Shown: positions 1 to 12,196, counted from the first letter of the stretch. The stretch: 64,000 nt of DNA from Hydrangea macrophylla (GCA_033977485.1 CM066987.1:48487033-48551032); one strand, 5' to 3'. The notes: generated by a model from the letters alone, not told the origin. Made by a program: numbers and translations.

Positions 1-907
1 TATGCACGTGTGTTATATACGATTGGGACACGGCAGCCGGTCTGTTTGCCTCGCCTTTACATTGATTTCATGAGGCACCCGACTCGATACATTCAGTCCA
101 AGAAGCACTTGAAGGGTGCTTGGGCCATTCACCGGGTCATTGAGCAGGCAGGACTACTTCCATTGGCAGGTGATGTGATTGCCCAGTCTCGCAGCCATTT
201 TGGCAAGACTGCTTCTCGTCGGTCTGATGCGCAAAAGAGAAAGAGGCGGGGTAAAGGCAAGGCGAAGGTTGGCGAGAAGAGGAGGAGAGGAGGAGGCACA
301 GATACCTAGGACGTAGCTTCTGGGACGCCCATAGAGGCTAAGGAGCGTGATTCTGATGAGGAGGGTGGTGAAGGTTGCCCGTTTTGAGTTGAGACAGCGG
401 TCTCAGGCTCCCGCCCAGGGAGAGTCTTCTTCTGCGCCTCTCCCGACTATTCATGAGTTACTATTGGAGGAGAGAGAGGTCCGGATTAGACTTGAGGGCA
501 AGATTGATCAGATGACGACTCTGCTAGAGTCAATCTTGATCCAGATCGGAGTCGACCAGGCAGTTCATGTAGCTTCTGCACCACCCCCCAACGATCCACA
601 TACAGCTGCTCCTGCCGTTTCCACCGACCCACCTACCACTTCTGCTATTCCACCACCTACCACCGGACCATCATCTTCAGCCCCATCTTCTCAGGTTGAT
701 CCTGTAGCTTCATCATCATCGGTGGCACCGCTTGCTACTGAGACACCTCCTCCACCACCTACGGTCGTGGCTGACACATCACTATCTATTCCAGCTACCA
801 CGATCGCGAGTGTCCCGGCGATGGCTATGACTGTTGCTGAGGGTGGCATTGCGGATGCTCCAGATTTACTGATCGAGATATTATCTGATGTTCCCGATGA
901 TACATAG
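1..907 (+). pseudogene. env-like ORF of element A, C-terminal part, broken
   Basis: This is the C-terminal half of the ORF that follows pol in Athila-like elements; the N-terminal half is off the window. It aligns with the ORF at 20847-22273 along its length: the stretch with RQPVCLPRLYIDFM, a Lys/Arg-rich basic segment (about 225-300), a predicted coiled coil around LLLEEREVRIRLEGK (about 455-545), then a Pro/Ser/Thr-rich tail to the stop at 905-907. It has a TAG at 307-309 in the first frame and a frameshift near 375-390, so it cannot make a full product. In the family this protein is called env-like because of its position; its function is not established. I see no convincing transmembrane helix in this part. 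Confidence 0.7.
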
Positions 908-3076
908 TCTGTTGGTTCAGTTTTATGGATTTTTGGACATTGTTGGTTGGTTTGATGGATATTTTGGACACTGGTGGGATATTTTGTTTATTGTTGGGTG
1001 TGGTTGGTTATGTTGGATTTTAGTTTTTTTTTTTTTTTTTTTTGTGCAGTACTTTCCCACTGTTCTGATATCCCATTGCATTATTATACCAGTGATTAGT
1101 TCTGCTTTATATGGATCTTATGGTTTATGTTTTTTATAATTACTATATTTGATCCTTCCTGTGTGGAGTTTGTGTGCTTTCTATAAAGGTTGTTACATTT
1201 GCAATTCTTACAATGCTATATCAGGTGATATCTCTCTACCTATTTTTTAAAATCAACTGCTGAGGACATTGTGATTTTCAGTTGGGGGTGGGATGTAGAT
1301 AGATAATCACCTGTGCATATTTTTACTTAGCAATCTGGACCACTCTATCTATTGCTTATGTCATACAACCTCCATTCAAAGTTTGCAAATAAATTAAATT
1401 AATTAAAATTCGAAGTTTGCAAATAAATTAAATTAAACAAAAAATAATAATTTTTTTCAAAATTTCAAAATTAAGTAAGGTTTGAATTAAATTGGTAGAT
1501 TAATTTTGAATATTCACCTCTATTTACCTGTTATCAAGCAATGACACAACCATTTTATTCTCATCCTTTTATGAATTAAGTTCACACATTTTTCTAGTTT
1601 CTCTAGGATGAATGCATATGTTGATCATTCTTGTATCCAAATCATTTGCACGTGTTAATAGCTATGCAGAAAACTTAAAATAAGAGTTAATACAACTTTC
1701 GTACTTTAAAGAATGAAGTAGTGAAAACTAGTTACCCTTAGTGAGCTTTTGAATCCAATCTTCAATTTTGAGGGAATTATCACATTAAAATTCGAATTGT
1801 TTTTCTTGAATATGCCGATTAAATTTGTTGAATAGTCTTTAATTCTTCATTTTGGCTGCTTATTAGAGGAGAACGTTCAGGATTTACCAACCAAACTCAA
1901 TGAACATTGACGTGTAAAAATTAAGAAGTTGAGAAAATGATTTAAGTCATCGTATTTGCTCTTTGCCTTCTCCATTTACCTACATCAACATTTTCGAATA
2001 TACATTGTTCTTAACCCCACACCTAGTAAATAATGTTGAATCTATTATGAAATTCTAAACCCCTAATCGTATACTTTGACCTCAATTTACCTCATTGTAT
2101 ACCCAATGTGATTAAATTGTTGAAGTATGAGGAGGGAGTAGTAGTGGGAAGGGCTGTGTAAAAAAAATGAAAAATGATGATATACATATTTGTACGTATG
2201 GAGAGGATGGTTGGAATAAAGTGAAGAAATTACTGAACACAGTCACATGCTGAAAATGTGCAATTTCTTACCCCTCTAATTTCTATCCTACTAAATAAAA
2301 ACTGAAAAGTCAAAGCCTTAATGATTCTCAACAACTTAGTTTAAACATGAACGTATAATTTGAGTTATCCACGGTATTTCGTTCCTCTAGTAAGTAGTAT
2401 TCCGTTCGTGAGACTATACACTCTAAAATATTCGTCTTCTATAGAGTCGAGTATGAAAGCATTAGTATCCGAAAAATTACTCCTATGAAAGCTTTCATAC
2501 CATGTGCAATCATTATTAGCCAAGTTTTTGTGGGATGTTCATTTTTGAGTGTAATAACTATGTGAGGATTGAGTTGAAACTACAAGTTTTGAGAGTATGA
2601 TAGTTTAAACAACTCTAAATAAAGTTCGATGTATAGCTGTTAATTTCACACACACACGGATACATGAATGCGTTGCATATGTTATTTTTATCTTGGTGAC
2701 ATGAGGAGCATGTGCATTTCTTTCATGGTTTGAATGAGGATGATATGTTTTGTAGAGCTAAATTAATAGTTGAATAGAAGGGAGTGTTTAAAAATTTTTA
2801 TATATCTTTTTGAGCTTAAAATTGGAAGAACTTTGTGGGTACATTCACTGCAAACCCTCAAGAGACAACACTCGTCCACTAGGGGGAACCTAGGGGTTTA
2901 ATGGCTTGTTGTATTTGCTAAATGCAACCGCGATTCCTGCGAAAGTGAGTTGGGTAGTTTTCTTTCTTGTCATTTTAATTTAGTTAATTAGGGTCTAATT
3001 TATTTTAGTTTTTCTGTTATAGTCATAGTTTATCTTGCTTTTATTTTCGCTCTATTGCTAGGGACTAGCAAATCGC
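908..3076 (+). other. 3' untranslated region of element A
   Basis: AT-rich non-coding stretch between the env-like stop and the polypurine tract. It is homologous to 22274-24371 in element C: both share the short landmark CACTCGTCCACTAGGGGG (near 2868 and 24166) and the words TTAGAGGAGAACGTTCAG. It contains a poly-T run (about 1021-1043), an internal purine tract (AGTTGGGGGTGGG near 1281) and a short CA run near 2648. I see no ORF worth calling. Confidence 0.75.
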
Positions 3077-3089
3077 TAGTTGGGGGTTG
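3077..3089 (+). other. Polypurine tract of element A
   Basis: TAGTTGGGGGTTG directly precedes the TGACAAGCG that opens the LTR. The same tract sits at 24372-24384 in element C. This is the expected plus-strand primer site. Confidence 0.7.
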
Positions 3090-3344
3090 TGACAAGCGAG
3101 GGTATTTGTAAAATACAACCGCGCTAAAAGAAGAAAATGTACTTAATTATTTCACAAATCCTTCATTTATCTGCAATTTGAATTACAATGCTAGTTTGTA
3201 CACAATTTGATTAAACTATGATAAGTTGTTTGTTTTAGCTGTAGTTTGTGCAGATTATTGTTGCTGTGTGAAGAATTGGATGAGAAAGATAAAAGGGAGT
3301 GCTGAATTCAAATGAAGACAATCAAAGGATGAAAACTGAACCTC

Positions 3345-3412
3345 GATCGATTGAAGACCATTCGATCGATCGAAGGTTTGATCGATCGAAAGATGTTCGA
3401 TCGATCAAACAT
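3345..3412. promoter_or_regulatory. GATC-palindrome cluster upstream of the TATA box, element A LTR
   Basis: Several copies or near copies of the palindrome TTCGATCGATCGAA within about 70 bp, roughly 70 bp before a TATA-like tract at 3479-3486. The same arrangement occurs in the other LTRs. The regulatory role is inference from position. Confidence 0.5.
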
Positions 3413-3899
3413 GGCTTTTATCAGATTTTACGCGCACGTAGCAGAATCGGGATTTTAACCCTAGCATTAGGTTTTCAGTATATATACTCGTATTGTATAT
3501 GTCCATAAGGATGACCACTTTTATTTTCATCAGTTTATAGAGAGTAGAGAGCTTTACTTTGTGTTTTTTGTAGGTTTTAATCAAGGTTATACATTTTTTG
3601 GTTTGGATTCCTCCTAGTTCAATACAAGTTTTCATTTCTAGGTTACTTTGTTTATGTTCTCCACTTAGTTTATAGTAGTATAATCTATTCTCCCATAGTC
3701 TTGCATGTTAGTTAGAGTTAAACAATTAATTTTCATAGATTTTATGCAAAAATCACAACCAAACACACCTTTAATGAAACTTTACGTTAAAAACACATCT
3801 GAGACACTCCAGACCATGTATGAGTTGTCCCCGGGTGGGGAGATTACGATGAAACTGTGATCTCGAGCCTCTGCCATGCAGCAAAATAATTCCTGTGTT

Positions 3900-4015
3900 C
3901 GATCGATCGAGAAATCGATCGATCAAAACAGAGATACAGTCGAGCGATCGAAGTCAGTTCGATCGATCGAGGGATGAAGAAGTCCGATCGATCGAAAGCG
4001 CGTCGATCGATCGAA
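3900..4015. repeat. Second GATC-palindrome cluster, element A LTR
   Basis: Five or six copies or variants of TTCGATCGATCGAA downstream of the TATA-like tract, probably in the transcribed part of the LTR. Matches 12804-12887 and 25243-25296 in element C. Confidence 0.6.
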
Positions 4016-4677
4016 CTCTCTAATTCTTGAGAGCATTCTATGCAGTATTCCTAGACTTTCTACTTTACTGATTCGTTATCAAACTGTCCCCAAATGCTCA
4101 GTTTGTCAAAACAGTCTGTAAACTTTAAGCCTTGAGGAATTTTTCTTCAATAAACTTTGCAAACCACCCTCAATGCTAACACCATTGTAGGTGCAAGTCT
4201 AAACTATTGTTTTAAACCGATTTTGTGTGTTTCAAACTTAATTGTGATGATATAGTCCCGGGCATGAAAGGACTATAGATTCTTTATCCTAAGAGAAATA
4301 CGGAATGCTATTGAGAGTGTGCTCCTTTGAGCTTCAACGTAACTGCATGGTAGATGGCTAGGTCGTGGTGGATTCGTGTGATCCCAACATTCCTTTTTAT
4401 TAAGAAAAACACGTTTTAAATCATCGCTTAAATTAATTAGTTAGTAATTAGTTTAATCTAGTTTTATTTCTTTATCTTTAGTAGTTGATAAATTGTGGGA
4501 CTTTGTGTTCTGCATTCTTTTAAAATATTGATTTTTATTTTCTTGTTTGAGATTAATCTGAGTAATTAGTTTAACACCTTCCCTGTGGGATCGACTTGGA
4601 CTTAACCAGACTACTATTTGCACGATTACCTACACTTGGGTATAGCACACAAGCGCACACAGAAAATTCTCGTGTCA

Positions 4678-5250
4678 GTAGGCTAGCGATCTTGTGATTA
4701 ACCCTGTGTTTCTTGAGGAGTGACTCCAAGGGCCTATTGCAAAAATGCTTGCCTTGGTTACTTATTAATGCCCTCGGGGTTCCGAAATGCGACAGAATAT
4801 GTTCCTTTTGAAAGGACATTACTATTCTGTGGTCGTTGCGTCTCGTCGGTATCGCTTTTACCCATTTTGATACATATTCCACAGCAAGGAGTAAATATTC
4901 ACAGTTGTTCAATTTTGGGAACGGGCCCATGAAATCTATGCCTCAACAATCGAATATTTCAATTGTGATAATCGGAGTCAAGGGCATAGAGTTCCTTTTT
5001 GAAATTGTACCAAGCTTTTGATAGCGTTGGCATGATTTGCAAAAGGAATAGGCATCTTTAAATATGGTGGGCTAGTAAAAATCGCTGTGTAAGACTTTTT
5101 GTGCGGTCTTTTGCGAAGCGAAGTGGCCACCGCAAGCTTTAGAATGGCATGATGCTAGGATTATAGTTATATCCTCATTCGGGACGCAACGTCTAATGAC
5201 CTAATCAGCGCAATATTTAAAAAATGTATAGGTCATAAGAAAAAAGTGAC
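4678..5250 (-). pseudogene. Integrase fragment of element B
   Basis: The end of the HHCC zinc region and the catalytic core of a Ty3/gypsy integrase. The clearest part is 4930-4678 (MGPFPKLNNCEYLLLAVEYV, then the second catalytic Asp region, which reads LISNQGKHF where element C has LLSDQGKHF). The second Asp of the DDE triad is therefore Asn here. The frame is interrupted just after the residues HKIA by the LTR of element A. The domain assignment follows from colinearity with element C; the protein is dead. Confidence 0.78.
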
Positions 5251-5289
5251 GCACAAATGAGAGGAACCGTTTCCTATCCTGATTAACCA

Positions 5290-6940
5290 ATGCCCGAGGG
5301 TTTCTCCAGTGACTAGGTAGTTAACGATATCTGCATACTAGGGAAAACTAGAAATAGCCACTAGCTGTTCATCTGGGAATTCTTCTTTAATTGGTGTTGG
5401 TTCAGTCTTGTCAACAAAACGTTAACCTTGATAAATGGTCAGCGACCACATACTCTACTCCTTTCTTGTCCTTAATGGTTAGGTCAAATTCTTGGAGTAG
5501 TAGCATCCATCTAATGAGTCTTTATTTAGCATCCTTCTTGGACAAGATGTATTTAAGTGCTGAATGGTCTATGAAACAGACTATTGGTGATCCTATGAGG
5601 TATGAGCGAAACTTGTCCAAGGCAAAGACTATAGTAACAACTCTTTCTCAGTTGTAGTGTAGTTATTTGAGCATCGTTTAGAGTTTTGCAAGCGTAATGC
5701 ATAACATAAGGCTTGTTATCTTTCCTCTGGCCTAGGACTGTGCCAATGGCTTAATCACTAGCATCGCACATTAATTCGAATGGGAGACTCCAATCGGGAG
5801 CTCGGATAATAGGTGTGACTGTAAGGAGTTGCTTTAGTGTATCAAAAGATGTTTGACAGGCATCTGACCACTCAAAAGGTACATCCTTTACAAGCAATTG
5901 ACAGAGTGGTCGGGAAATAGCACTAAAGTTTTGGATAAATCTTCTACAAAAACCTGCATGTCCCAGGAAAGAGCGAATATCTCTAACTGTGCAGTGGGCA
6001 GGAAGGTTTGAGATTACATCTATTTTTGCCTTATCCACTGAGACCTTCTTCAGAAATGATGTGGCCGAGAACTATCCCACTGGTCACTATGAAATAGCAC
6101 TTTTCCCAATTTAGTACTAGGTGCTTGTCCTCGCATCGTTCTAGCACACGTTCAAGATTTTATAAGCAATTGTCGAAACTATGGCCGAACACAAAAAAAT
6201 TATCCATAAACACTTCAAGTATCTGCTCGACCATATTACTGAATATACTGAGCATGCACTGCTGGAAGGTAGCAGGTGCATTACACAGGCCAAATGGCAT
6301 TTGTCGGTAGGCGAAAGTACTGAACGGACACGTAAAAGTCATTTTCTCCTAATCTTTAGGATGATTTAGATTTGATTATACCCACTGTATCCGTCCAAAA
6401 AGTAGTAGTATTTGTGAGCACCCACTCGTTCTAGGATTTGATACATGAATGGTAATGGAAAGTGGTCCTTCTGGGTCTCGGTGTTTAACTTTCTGTAATC
6501 GATACACATCCTCTATTCGGTGGGGATGCATATCGGTACCAACTCGCCATCTTTATTAAGAATAACTGTTATGCCAGCCTTCTTTGGTACCACCTGAGTC
6601 GGACTCACCCAGGGACTGTCAGAAATTGGATATATGATCCCAACGTCAAGTTATTTTAGGACTTCCTTTTTGACTACTTCTTACATATTGGGATTCAGAT
6701 GCCTTTGCATTTGTCATGAAGATTTAGCGTGTCTTCCTCCAAATATATTTTATGGGTGCAAACGGACGGACTTATGCCTTTGAGGTCAGCAATAGTCTAT
6801 CCCAATGCTCCCTTATGTTATTTCAGCATTTGGATTAGTTTACCCTCTTGTTCTAGACTTAGTGTAGATGATATGATAACAAGATATGTCTTTTCAGTCC
6901 CAAGAAAAAGCGTATTTGAGCTCCTTTGAAAGCTCCTTTA
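5290..6940 (-). pseudogene. Reverse transcriptase and RNase H of element B, degenerate
   Basis: Pieces in different frames align with element C 16401-17930. The best RT piece is 6342-6160, with MPFGLCNAPATFQQCM and the catalytic box reading FMDNF instead of FMDDF, so the second catalytic Asp is lost. The RT connection and RNase H start are at 6038-5751 (SFLGHAGFCRRFIQNF, then LPFELMCDASD with the first RNase H Asp). Further RNase H sequence is recognisable only in broken frames to about 5300. At the site matching the TAA at 16683 in element C this copy still has CAG, so it helps date that lesion. Confidence 0.78.
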
Positions 6941-6956
6941 ATTCTAAATTGGGAAA

Positions 6957-7712
6957 CTAAAAGTTTAAGGGCATGACTAACTTAGTTTTTGGAGGCAATG
7001 GTTCATATGGTGTTACCCACATGCATTCAGCTCTATCCTCCTCTTTTGTTCCAATCATGAGGCAAGTTTGATTTAAGTTGGCATCCAATGGAGTAGAGTT
7101 TTTAGGTTGGTAGATAGCATCAAATTGTGACACAACTACCTCCAAAGTATCTTTGTAATCGAACAAATCAGCCTTTTCTTCAATGACCGTCTCGATGAGG
7201 TTCACTTCTTCCTCATCTTCGTATTCTTTAGGTCGAGGATTTGAAAAGATTTTGACATTCAAAGTCATATTCCCGAATACGATAGTCATAATACCACTTC
7301 TTATTTTTATCGTGGCATCGATTGTGTTGAGGAATAGATGTCCAAAAATCAACAGGATTTATGCACATGGGTTAGACACACGTTCAGTGTCTAAGATTAC
7401 AAAATTGACCGGGAAGACAAACGAGTCTATCTGTACGAGGACGTCCTCCAGTATTCCTCTAGGATATTTCACCGACCTATATGCCAGTTATAGTGCAAAA
7501 TCGGGTAGGTTTGAGTTCACCCAACCCTAGTTGTTATAGACGGAGTATGGTAGCAGGTTTACGCTTGCTCCTAGATTGAGGAGTGCGTTGTCAAATCTTT
7601 GATTCCCAATTTTACATGAGACAGTAGGAGTACCGAGGTCTTTGAGTTTCGGAGGCAGTTCATTTTGGATGATTGCTCTTGTTTGGCGAGCAACATAGGC
7701 GTGTTTCTTCAC
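6957..7712 (-). pseudogene. Aspartic protease region of element B, degenerate
   Basis: Retropepsin-like region. 7712-7527 carries the active-site box as LLNLGASVNLLP, where element C has LLDLGASVNLLP: the catalytic Asp is Asn. The C-terminal part is in 7352-6957 with HLFLNTIDATIKIRSG and the following acidic linker toward RT. A stop at about 7527 and frame changes separate the pieces. Proteolytic activity is not possible as read. Confidence 0.75.
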
Positions 7713-8280
7713 ACTCTGTCACCTCTTGACCGTGCATAAGTCTTTAAGATACTTAGCATAGGCTGATACTTGTTTGATTGCATCAAGGAGTGGAAGGTTT
7801 ATTTTGACTTGTTTAAATAGTTCCAAGACCTCCTGATTCTTTATCTCATTTTTGGATTTCTTGAGCCTTTAAATACTCTTCAGGTGTAGAGAGAGGCATG
7901 TTGTGCCCTATAATCTTACCGCTTCTCAGAGTAGTCACGGCTTTCGCACGTTCTTGAGTATTGGGACCATTGTTGTATCCCTTAGGGTTTTGAAATGCTT
8001 GGGCAGGAAACGTTCCACCCGACCCCTCTTGTCATGCATCTATTCTCTCTAACATCGTAGACATCTTGCTCATCATTTAAATTAATTGTTGTGTTAAGTT
8101 TGCGTTAGAGAGTGGATCTTCTTCTTGCACCTTTTTATGTGGTGGCACGTACACATTCGACTGTTGAGTATTAGAGGGCTGAGCTTGATTGTAGTTATTA
8201 GATCTGTATTGGTTGAATTACTGGGACTGCCTATTATATTGCCCTTGATATTGGTTATTGCTTTTGTAGGGTTGTTCATA
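7713..8280 (-). pseudogene. gag-protease linker of element B, degenerate
   Basis: Homologous to 14703-15568 in element C: Asn/Gln-rich, then Pro/Glu-rich, linking the gag zinc knuckle to protease. Frames are broken, and I would not assign any domain to it. Confidence 0.5.
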
Positions 8281-9390
8281 TTAATTTTGGGTCCCAGCGT
8301 CATTTTTCCAATCAAAATCGGGGTGATTCCATCGGTTGTTATTATTTTGAAAATTATTATTGCTATTATTGGAATTCCCCGCCCCTCTATATCCTTGCAT
8401 GGCGTTCATCTCCATGGGAGCCTGTTCTTGAAAATATGGCACATTGGGATAGTATTGAGTGGTGTGTCCCAACATATTGCATGTACCGCATGGTTCTTCA
8501 GGCAAAACCTGCCTAGAACTTTCTCCTTTCATCCCTAACTCCTCCACTTTCTTTGCTAGTTCTTCGTATTTTGTCATTAGATGATCTTCACCTTTTAACT
8601 GATAGATACTTTTCTCCTCTACACCTGATAGTTGTGCGCGTGAGACATCTTCAGAGTTAGCCCATTCATGAGCATGTTTGGCTAACCACTCGAAGTGGGC
8701 TTCAGCTTTTTTCGGTGTTTTCAACCAATTTTTTCGTTTTACCATTTAGTCCTTTATAAAAGTAGCTAATGGTTCACCATTTCTCATACCCGTGACGTGG
8801 GCATAAGAGAAGAAATTCTTTGAAACACTCCCAAGTTTGAGTGAAGGTTTCATTGCTCTTTTGTTTGTAGGAGTTTATTTGACTTTTAAGTTCGATGGTC
8901 ATGTGAGGTGGGGAAAATTTCTTTAAAAATGCAATGTTCATTGCATGTCAGGTGAAGATCGAGTTTGGTTTGAGGGTGAGCAATCACGCTTTTGTTTTAT
9001 CCTTCATAGTGAAGGGAAATAGCATTAAGCGTGTCACATCTACAGGACAGTTTTGGGAGAATGTTTTACAAACATCCTTGAAATCCTTGACATGTAGATA
9101 TGCCTTCTCGCTCTCCATTCTATAAAAGGTTGGAAGGAGCCAAATCATTCCGTTGCGAAAATAGAATTCGCCCGCATGGGTGGAATGAGAATACATGAAG
9201 GTGTAGGTGCGTTTTTGGGTTGCATGAGATCCCGCAAAGGACGCAACGAATCATCAATGGGGACAACCCTATTCTCACCATTCTCACTTTCGTCGTCAGC
9301 CATTGAATTGGTAGGAGTGGCTACGGGATTGATAGAGCTATCAGAGTCAGATGAAAATAGTGGATTTTTGAAAATAGAGTTATCGGACAT
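8281..9390 (-). pseudogene. gag of element B, broken
   Basis: Capsid/nucleocapsid protein gene remnant. It starts with MSDNSIFKNPLFSSDSDSS at 9390, shifts frame near 9180, and meets TGA at 8986-8984 where element C has Trp. The retrotransposon gag core is recognisable (MESEKAYLHVKDF; HFEWLAKHAHEW). The zinc knuckle near 8520-8460 reads CGTCNMLGHTTQYY: the last Cys of the CCHC knuckle seen in element C is Tyr, so zinc binding is probably lost. Confidence 0.76.
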
Positions 9391-9496
9391 GAAAAGGGAA
9401 AATCCTAAAAGGTTTTAATCAAAAGAACTAATAAAAAAAAGAAAAACAGAAATAGATGAAGATAGAGTGAGGTAATCTAAGCATTGCTTATCGCCT

Positions 9497-9514
9497 TCCC
9501 CGGTAACGGCGCCA
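9497..9514 (-). other. Primer binding site of element B (tRNA-Asp type)
   Basis: On the minus strand this reads TGGCGCCGTTACCGGGGA, complementary to the 3' end of plant tRNA-Asp except one base (element C has GTTGCC). It lies 6 bases inside the LTR end, as in element C. Confidence 0.75.
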
Positions 9515-10170
9515 AAAACTTGACACGGAAATTTTTTGTGTGCTCTTGTGTGCAAAACCCAAGTGTAGGTAGACGTGCAAGTAGTACTGGATAAAACCAG
9601 GTCAATCCCAAAGAGAAGGTTTTAAACTAGTTACTTTGATTAAACTCTAAAAGAAAATAAAAATTCAATGTTTAAGCAAGGTGTAGAATACGGAGTTCCA
9701 CAAACTGAAACTGCTTAAGTAAAGCAATTAAATTAAACTAGTGATCAACTAATTAACTATAGCGATATTTAAAATGGTTTTTAAATTTTATAAAAGGGGA
9801 ACACTGGGATCACACGAATCCACAGTGACCTAGCCATCTACCATGCAGTTACATTAAAGCTCTATGGAGTACATCCATCTATAGTATTCTGCATTTTCTT
9901 AAAATAAAGATTCAATAGTCCTTTCATGATCGGGACTATATCATCACAGGTGATTCAAAAATACATGAAGGCAGTTTAAAACAATAGTCAAGGCTTGTAC
10001 TCTGAATAGTGCGAGCATTTAAAGTGGTTTGCAAAAGTTATTGAAGAAAAATGCCTTAAAGCTTAAAGTTAAGAAACTGTTTTGACAAACTGAGCATATG
10101 GGGACAGTTTGATAACAAATCTCGAAAATAGAAAGTCTAGGAATACTACAAAGGACCTTTTCAAGAATCT

Positions 10171-10300
10171 GAGTGTTCGATCGATCGACGAACTTTCGAT
10201 CGATCGAACATCATCATCTCTCAATTGATCAAAATGTCTTTGATCGCTTGACTGTATCTATCATTGGATTGATCGAACAAACTTTTATCGATCGGACGCA
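10171..10300. repeat. GATC-palindrome cluster, element B LTR (downstream)
   Basis: Second cluster of palindrome copies and variants in the LTR of B, in the position of 12804-12887 in C. Several units are mutated. Confidence 0.5.
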
Positions 10301-10796
10301 GGTTTTATTCTGGTGCATGGCAGAGGCTAGAGATCACTATTTTATCGTGATCTTCCAACTCTGGGACTACTCAGACATGGTTTGGAGTGTCACATATTAG
10401 TTTTTAACTTAGTAATTCATTAAAGTCTTGTTTGTTTGTGTTTTTAGCATGCAAACTATGAAAACTATGGATTTTATCACTACTACTATGAAAGGCTATG
10501 ATGAAAATAGATTATAACTACGAGATTTAACTAATAGAATGTAAATAACAATAATATAAAGAACCAGGAATGTAGAGCTTTAATTAAACTCACAAAATGC
10601 CAATCACAAACCAATATCCAAGCTTAAAAACCTACAAAACCATAAGTAAATCTCTCTATCTATCTATATAACTATAAAACAGAATGTGGGCGTCCCTATG
10701 GACGTGTTCATAACTAATATATGTAGAAGAACCTAAGGCTAGGGTTACAAAAATGTTTCTTTACTGCGTGCGCGTAAATTCTGATAAAAGGCATGT

Positions 10797-10910
10797 TCGA
10801 TCGATCAAACTAACTTCGATCACTTGAACCTTGGAATCCTCGAGCGCTTGAACTAGAATCGATTGATTGAAAGTTCGATTGCTTAAACCTTCTTCGATCG
10901 CTCGAACTCC
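10797..10910. promoter_or_regulatory. GATC-palindrome cluster, element B LTR (upstream of promoter)
   Basis: Degenerate copies of TTCGATCGATCGAA on the upstream side of the LTR promoter region (minus-strand transcription). Variants such as TTCGATCGCTCGAA remain close to palindromic. Confidence 0.45.
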
Positions 10911-11157
10911 ACTTTTCATCTTTGAATTATCTTGCTTATAATCAAGCTTTCCCTTTATCTTGTTATTCATTCCTGCACTCAGCAAAACAACATATCTGCA
11001 CAAAATAACAGCTAATACACAAACTTATCAAAGATTTATCACATTGTATAAAACTGGCTCTATAACATGAATTGTAGATATAATAGGGAGTTATAAACTA
11101 AATCAGTACATTTCCTTATTTTAGCATGGTTGTATTTTACAAGTAGCCCGCTTGTCA

Positions 11158-11941
11158 ACTGCTGAAGTATATTCCAAAATGCAGGGAACGCTGCTTAAGC
11201 GTATTCCAAACTGAAGGAAAACACTATTGAAGCGTATTCCCAAAATGCAAGAAACATTACTGAAGCATATTCCAAAATGCATGGAACTCTGTTGAAAAGT
11301 ATTCCAAAGTGCAGGGATTGCTGTTGAAGCATATTCCAAAGTGCAGGGAACTCTGCACAAAATGTGTTCGAAAGTGCAAGGAACACTGCTGAAGTTTATT
11401 CCAAAATGCAGGGAACTCTACTGAAGCGTGTGCAAAAATGCAAGGAATGCTACTAAAGTGTATTCCAAAGTGCAGGGAATGCTGCTGAAGTATATTTCCA
11501 AACTGCAGGAAAAGCTGCTGAAGCCTATTCCAAAGTGTTGGGAACATTGTTGAAGCAAATTGCAAAAGTGCAAGGAATGCTGTTGAAGCATATTTCATAA
11601 TGCAAGGAATGCAGCTAAAGCATATTTTAAATGCATGGAACACTACTAAAGCGTATTCCAAATTGAAGGGAACACTACTGAAGGGTATTCCTAAAATGAT
11701 GTAATTTAAATGCACGAAACTCTATTAAAGCATATTGTAAAGTTTAGGGAACGCTACTGAAGCAGATTCCAAATTATAGTGAACACTCTTGAAGCATGTT
11801 CCAAAGTGCAGTGAATGCTGCTAAATCGTATTATAAAATACATGGGAATGCTGCTGAAGCGTATTCCAAGGTACAGGTAACTATGCAGAAGTGTGTTTGA
11901 AAATGTAGGGAATACTGTTGAAAAGCATTCCAAAGTACAGG
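11158..11941 (+). repeat. 32-bp satellite array, block 1
   Basis: About 24 diverged copies of a 32-bp unit containing the words GAAGCGTATTCC and CAGGGAACGCTG. It runs from the LTR of element B to the LTR of element C. Unit order and sequence variants resemble parts of the later blocks (for example around 26390-26730). ORFs on the minus strand here are a by-product of the repeat, which has no stop in its consensus on that strand. Confidence 0.92.
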
Positions 11942-12196
11942 TGCAAAGCGGGGGTATTTGTAAAATACAACCGCGCTAAAAGGAAGAATTGCATTGGTTT
12001 TAATCACAACTTCCCGTTTTATCTGCAATTTGCACTACAATGCTAGTTTTCATACAATGTGATTAATCTATGATAAGTTGTATTATTTTAGCTATTGTTT
12101 GTGCAGATCACTGCTGTGTGGACTAGAGAGATGAACATCAGGATAATTGGAATGCTGGAGTGCAAACAAAAGAATTCAAATCTAAAGTTTGAAGTT

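Larger units (their letters stand above)
1..4677 (+). mobile_element. Element A: 3' part of an Athila-like Ty3/gypsy retrotransposon
   Basis: This is the 3' portion of an LTR retrotransposon whose 5' part lies outside the window. It has the end of an env-like ORF, a 2.2-kb untranslated region, a polypurine tract and a 3' LTR running from TGACAAGCG to CTCGTGTCA. Gene order and sequence match the complete element at 11942-25960 throughout. The right boundary falls inside the integrase of the reverse-strand element B, so A is nested in B. The 5 bases after the LTR (4678-4682, GTAGG) should be one copy of the target duplication; the other copy is off the window. Assignment to the Athila lineage is by analogy with the full-length copy. 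Confidence 0.88.
3090..4677 (+). repeat. 3' LTR of element A (1588 bp)
   Basis: Begins TGACAAGCGAGGGTATTTG and ends CTCGTGTCA, giving the TG...CA termini. It aligns with the element C LTRs at 11942-13549 and 24385-25960. It contains a GATC-palindrome cluster (3345-3412), a TATA-like tract (3479-3486) and a second palindrome cluster (3900-4015). The end of the LTR directly abuts integrase sequence of element B. Confidence 0.88.
4678..11157 (-). mobile_element. Element B: older Athila-like retrotransposon, cut by element A
   Basis: A reverse-strand Athila-like element, read from its 5' LTR (9521-11157) through primer site, gag, protease, RT, RNase H and the start of integrase, where element A interrupts it at 4678. 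The remaining 3' part should lie left of the window if the insertion is simple. It is more decayed than element C: stop codons and frameshifts occur in every domain, and catalytic residues of both protease and RT are changed. Its outer end abuts the 32-bp satellite at 11158, so it too was inserted into that array. Confidence 0.87.
9521..11157 (-). repeat. 5' LTR of element B (1637 bp)
   Basis: On the minus strand it opens TGACAAGCGGGC (11157) and ends TTCCGTGTCA (9521), matching the Athila-like LTRs of A and C. It carries GATC-palindrome clusters at about 10797-10910 (upstream of the expected TATA region, here weakened) and 10171-10300. Palindromes are more mutated than in C, fitting greater age. 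The outer end joins satellite. Confidence 0.84.

Noticed and set aside
11941..12060. Solo LTR or host promoter at this position
   Set aside because: The sequence is the start of the 5' LTR of a complete element with matching 3' LTR, primer site and target duplication.
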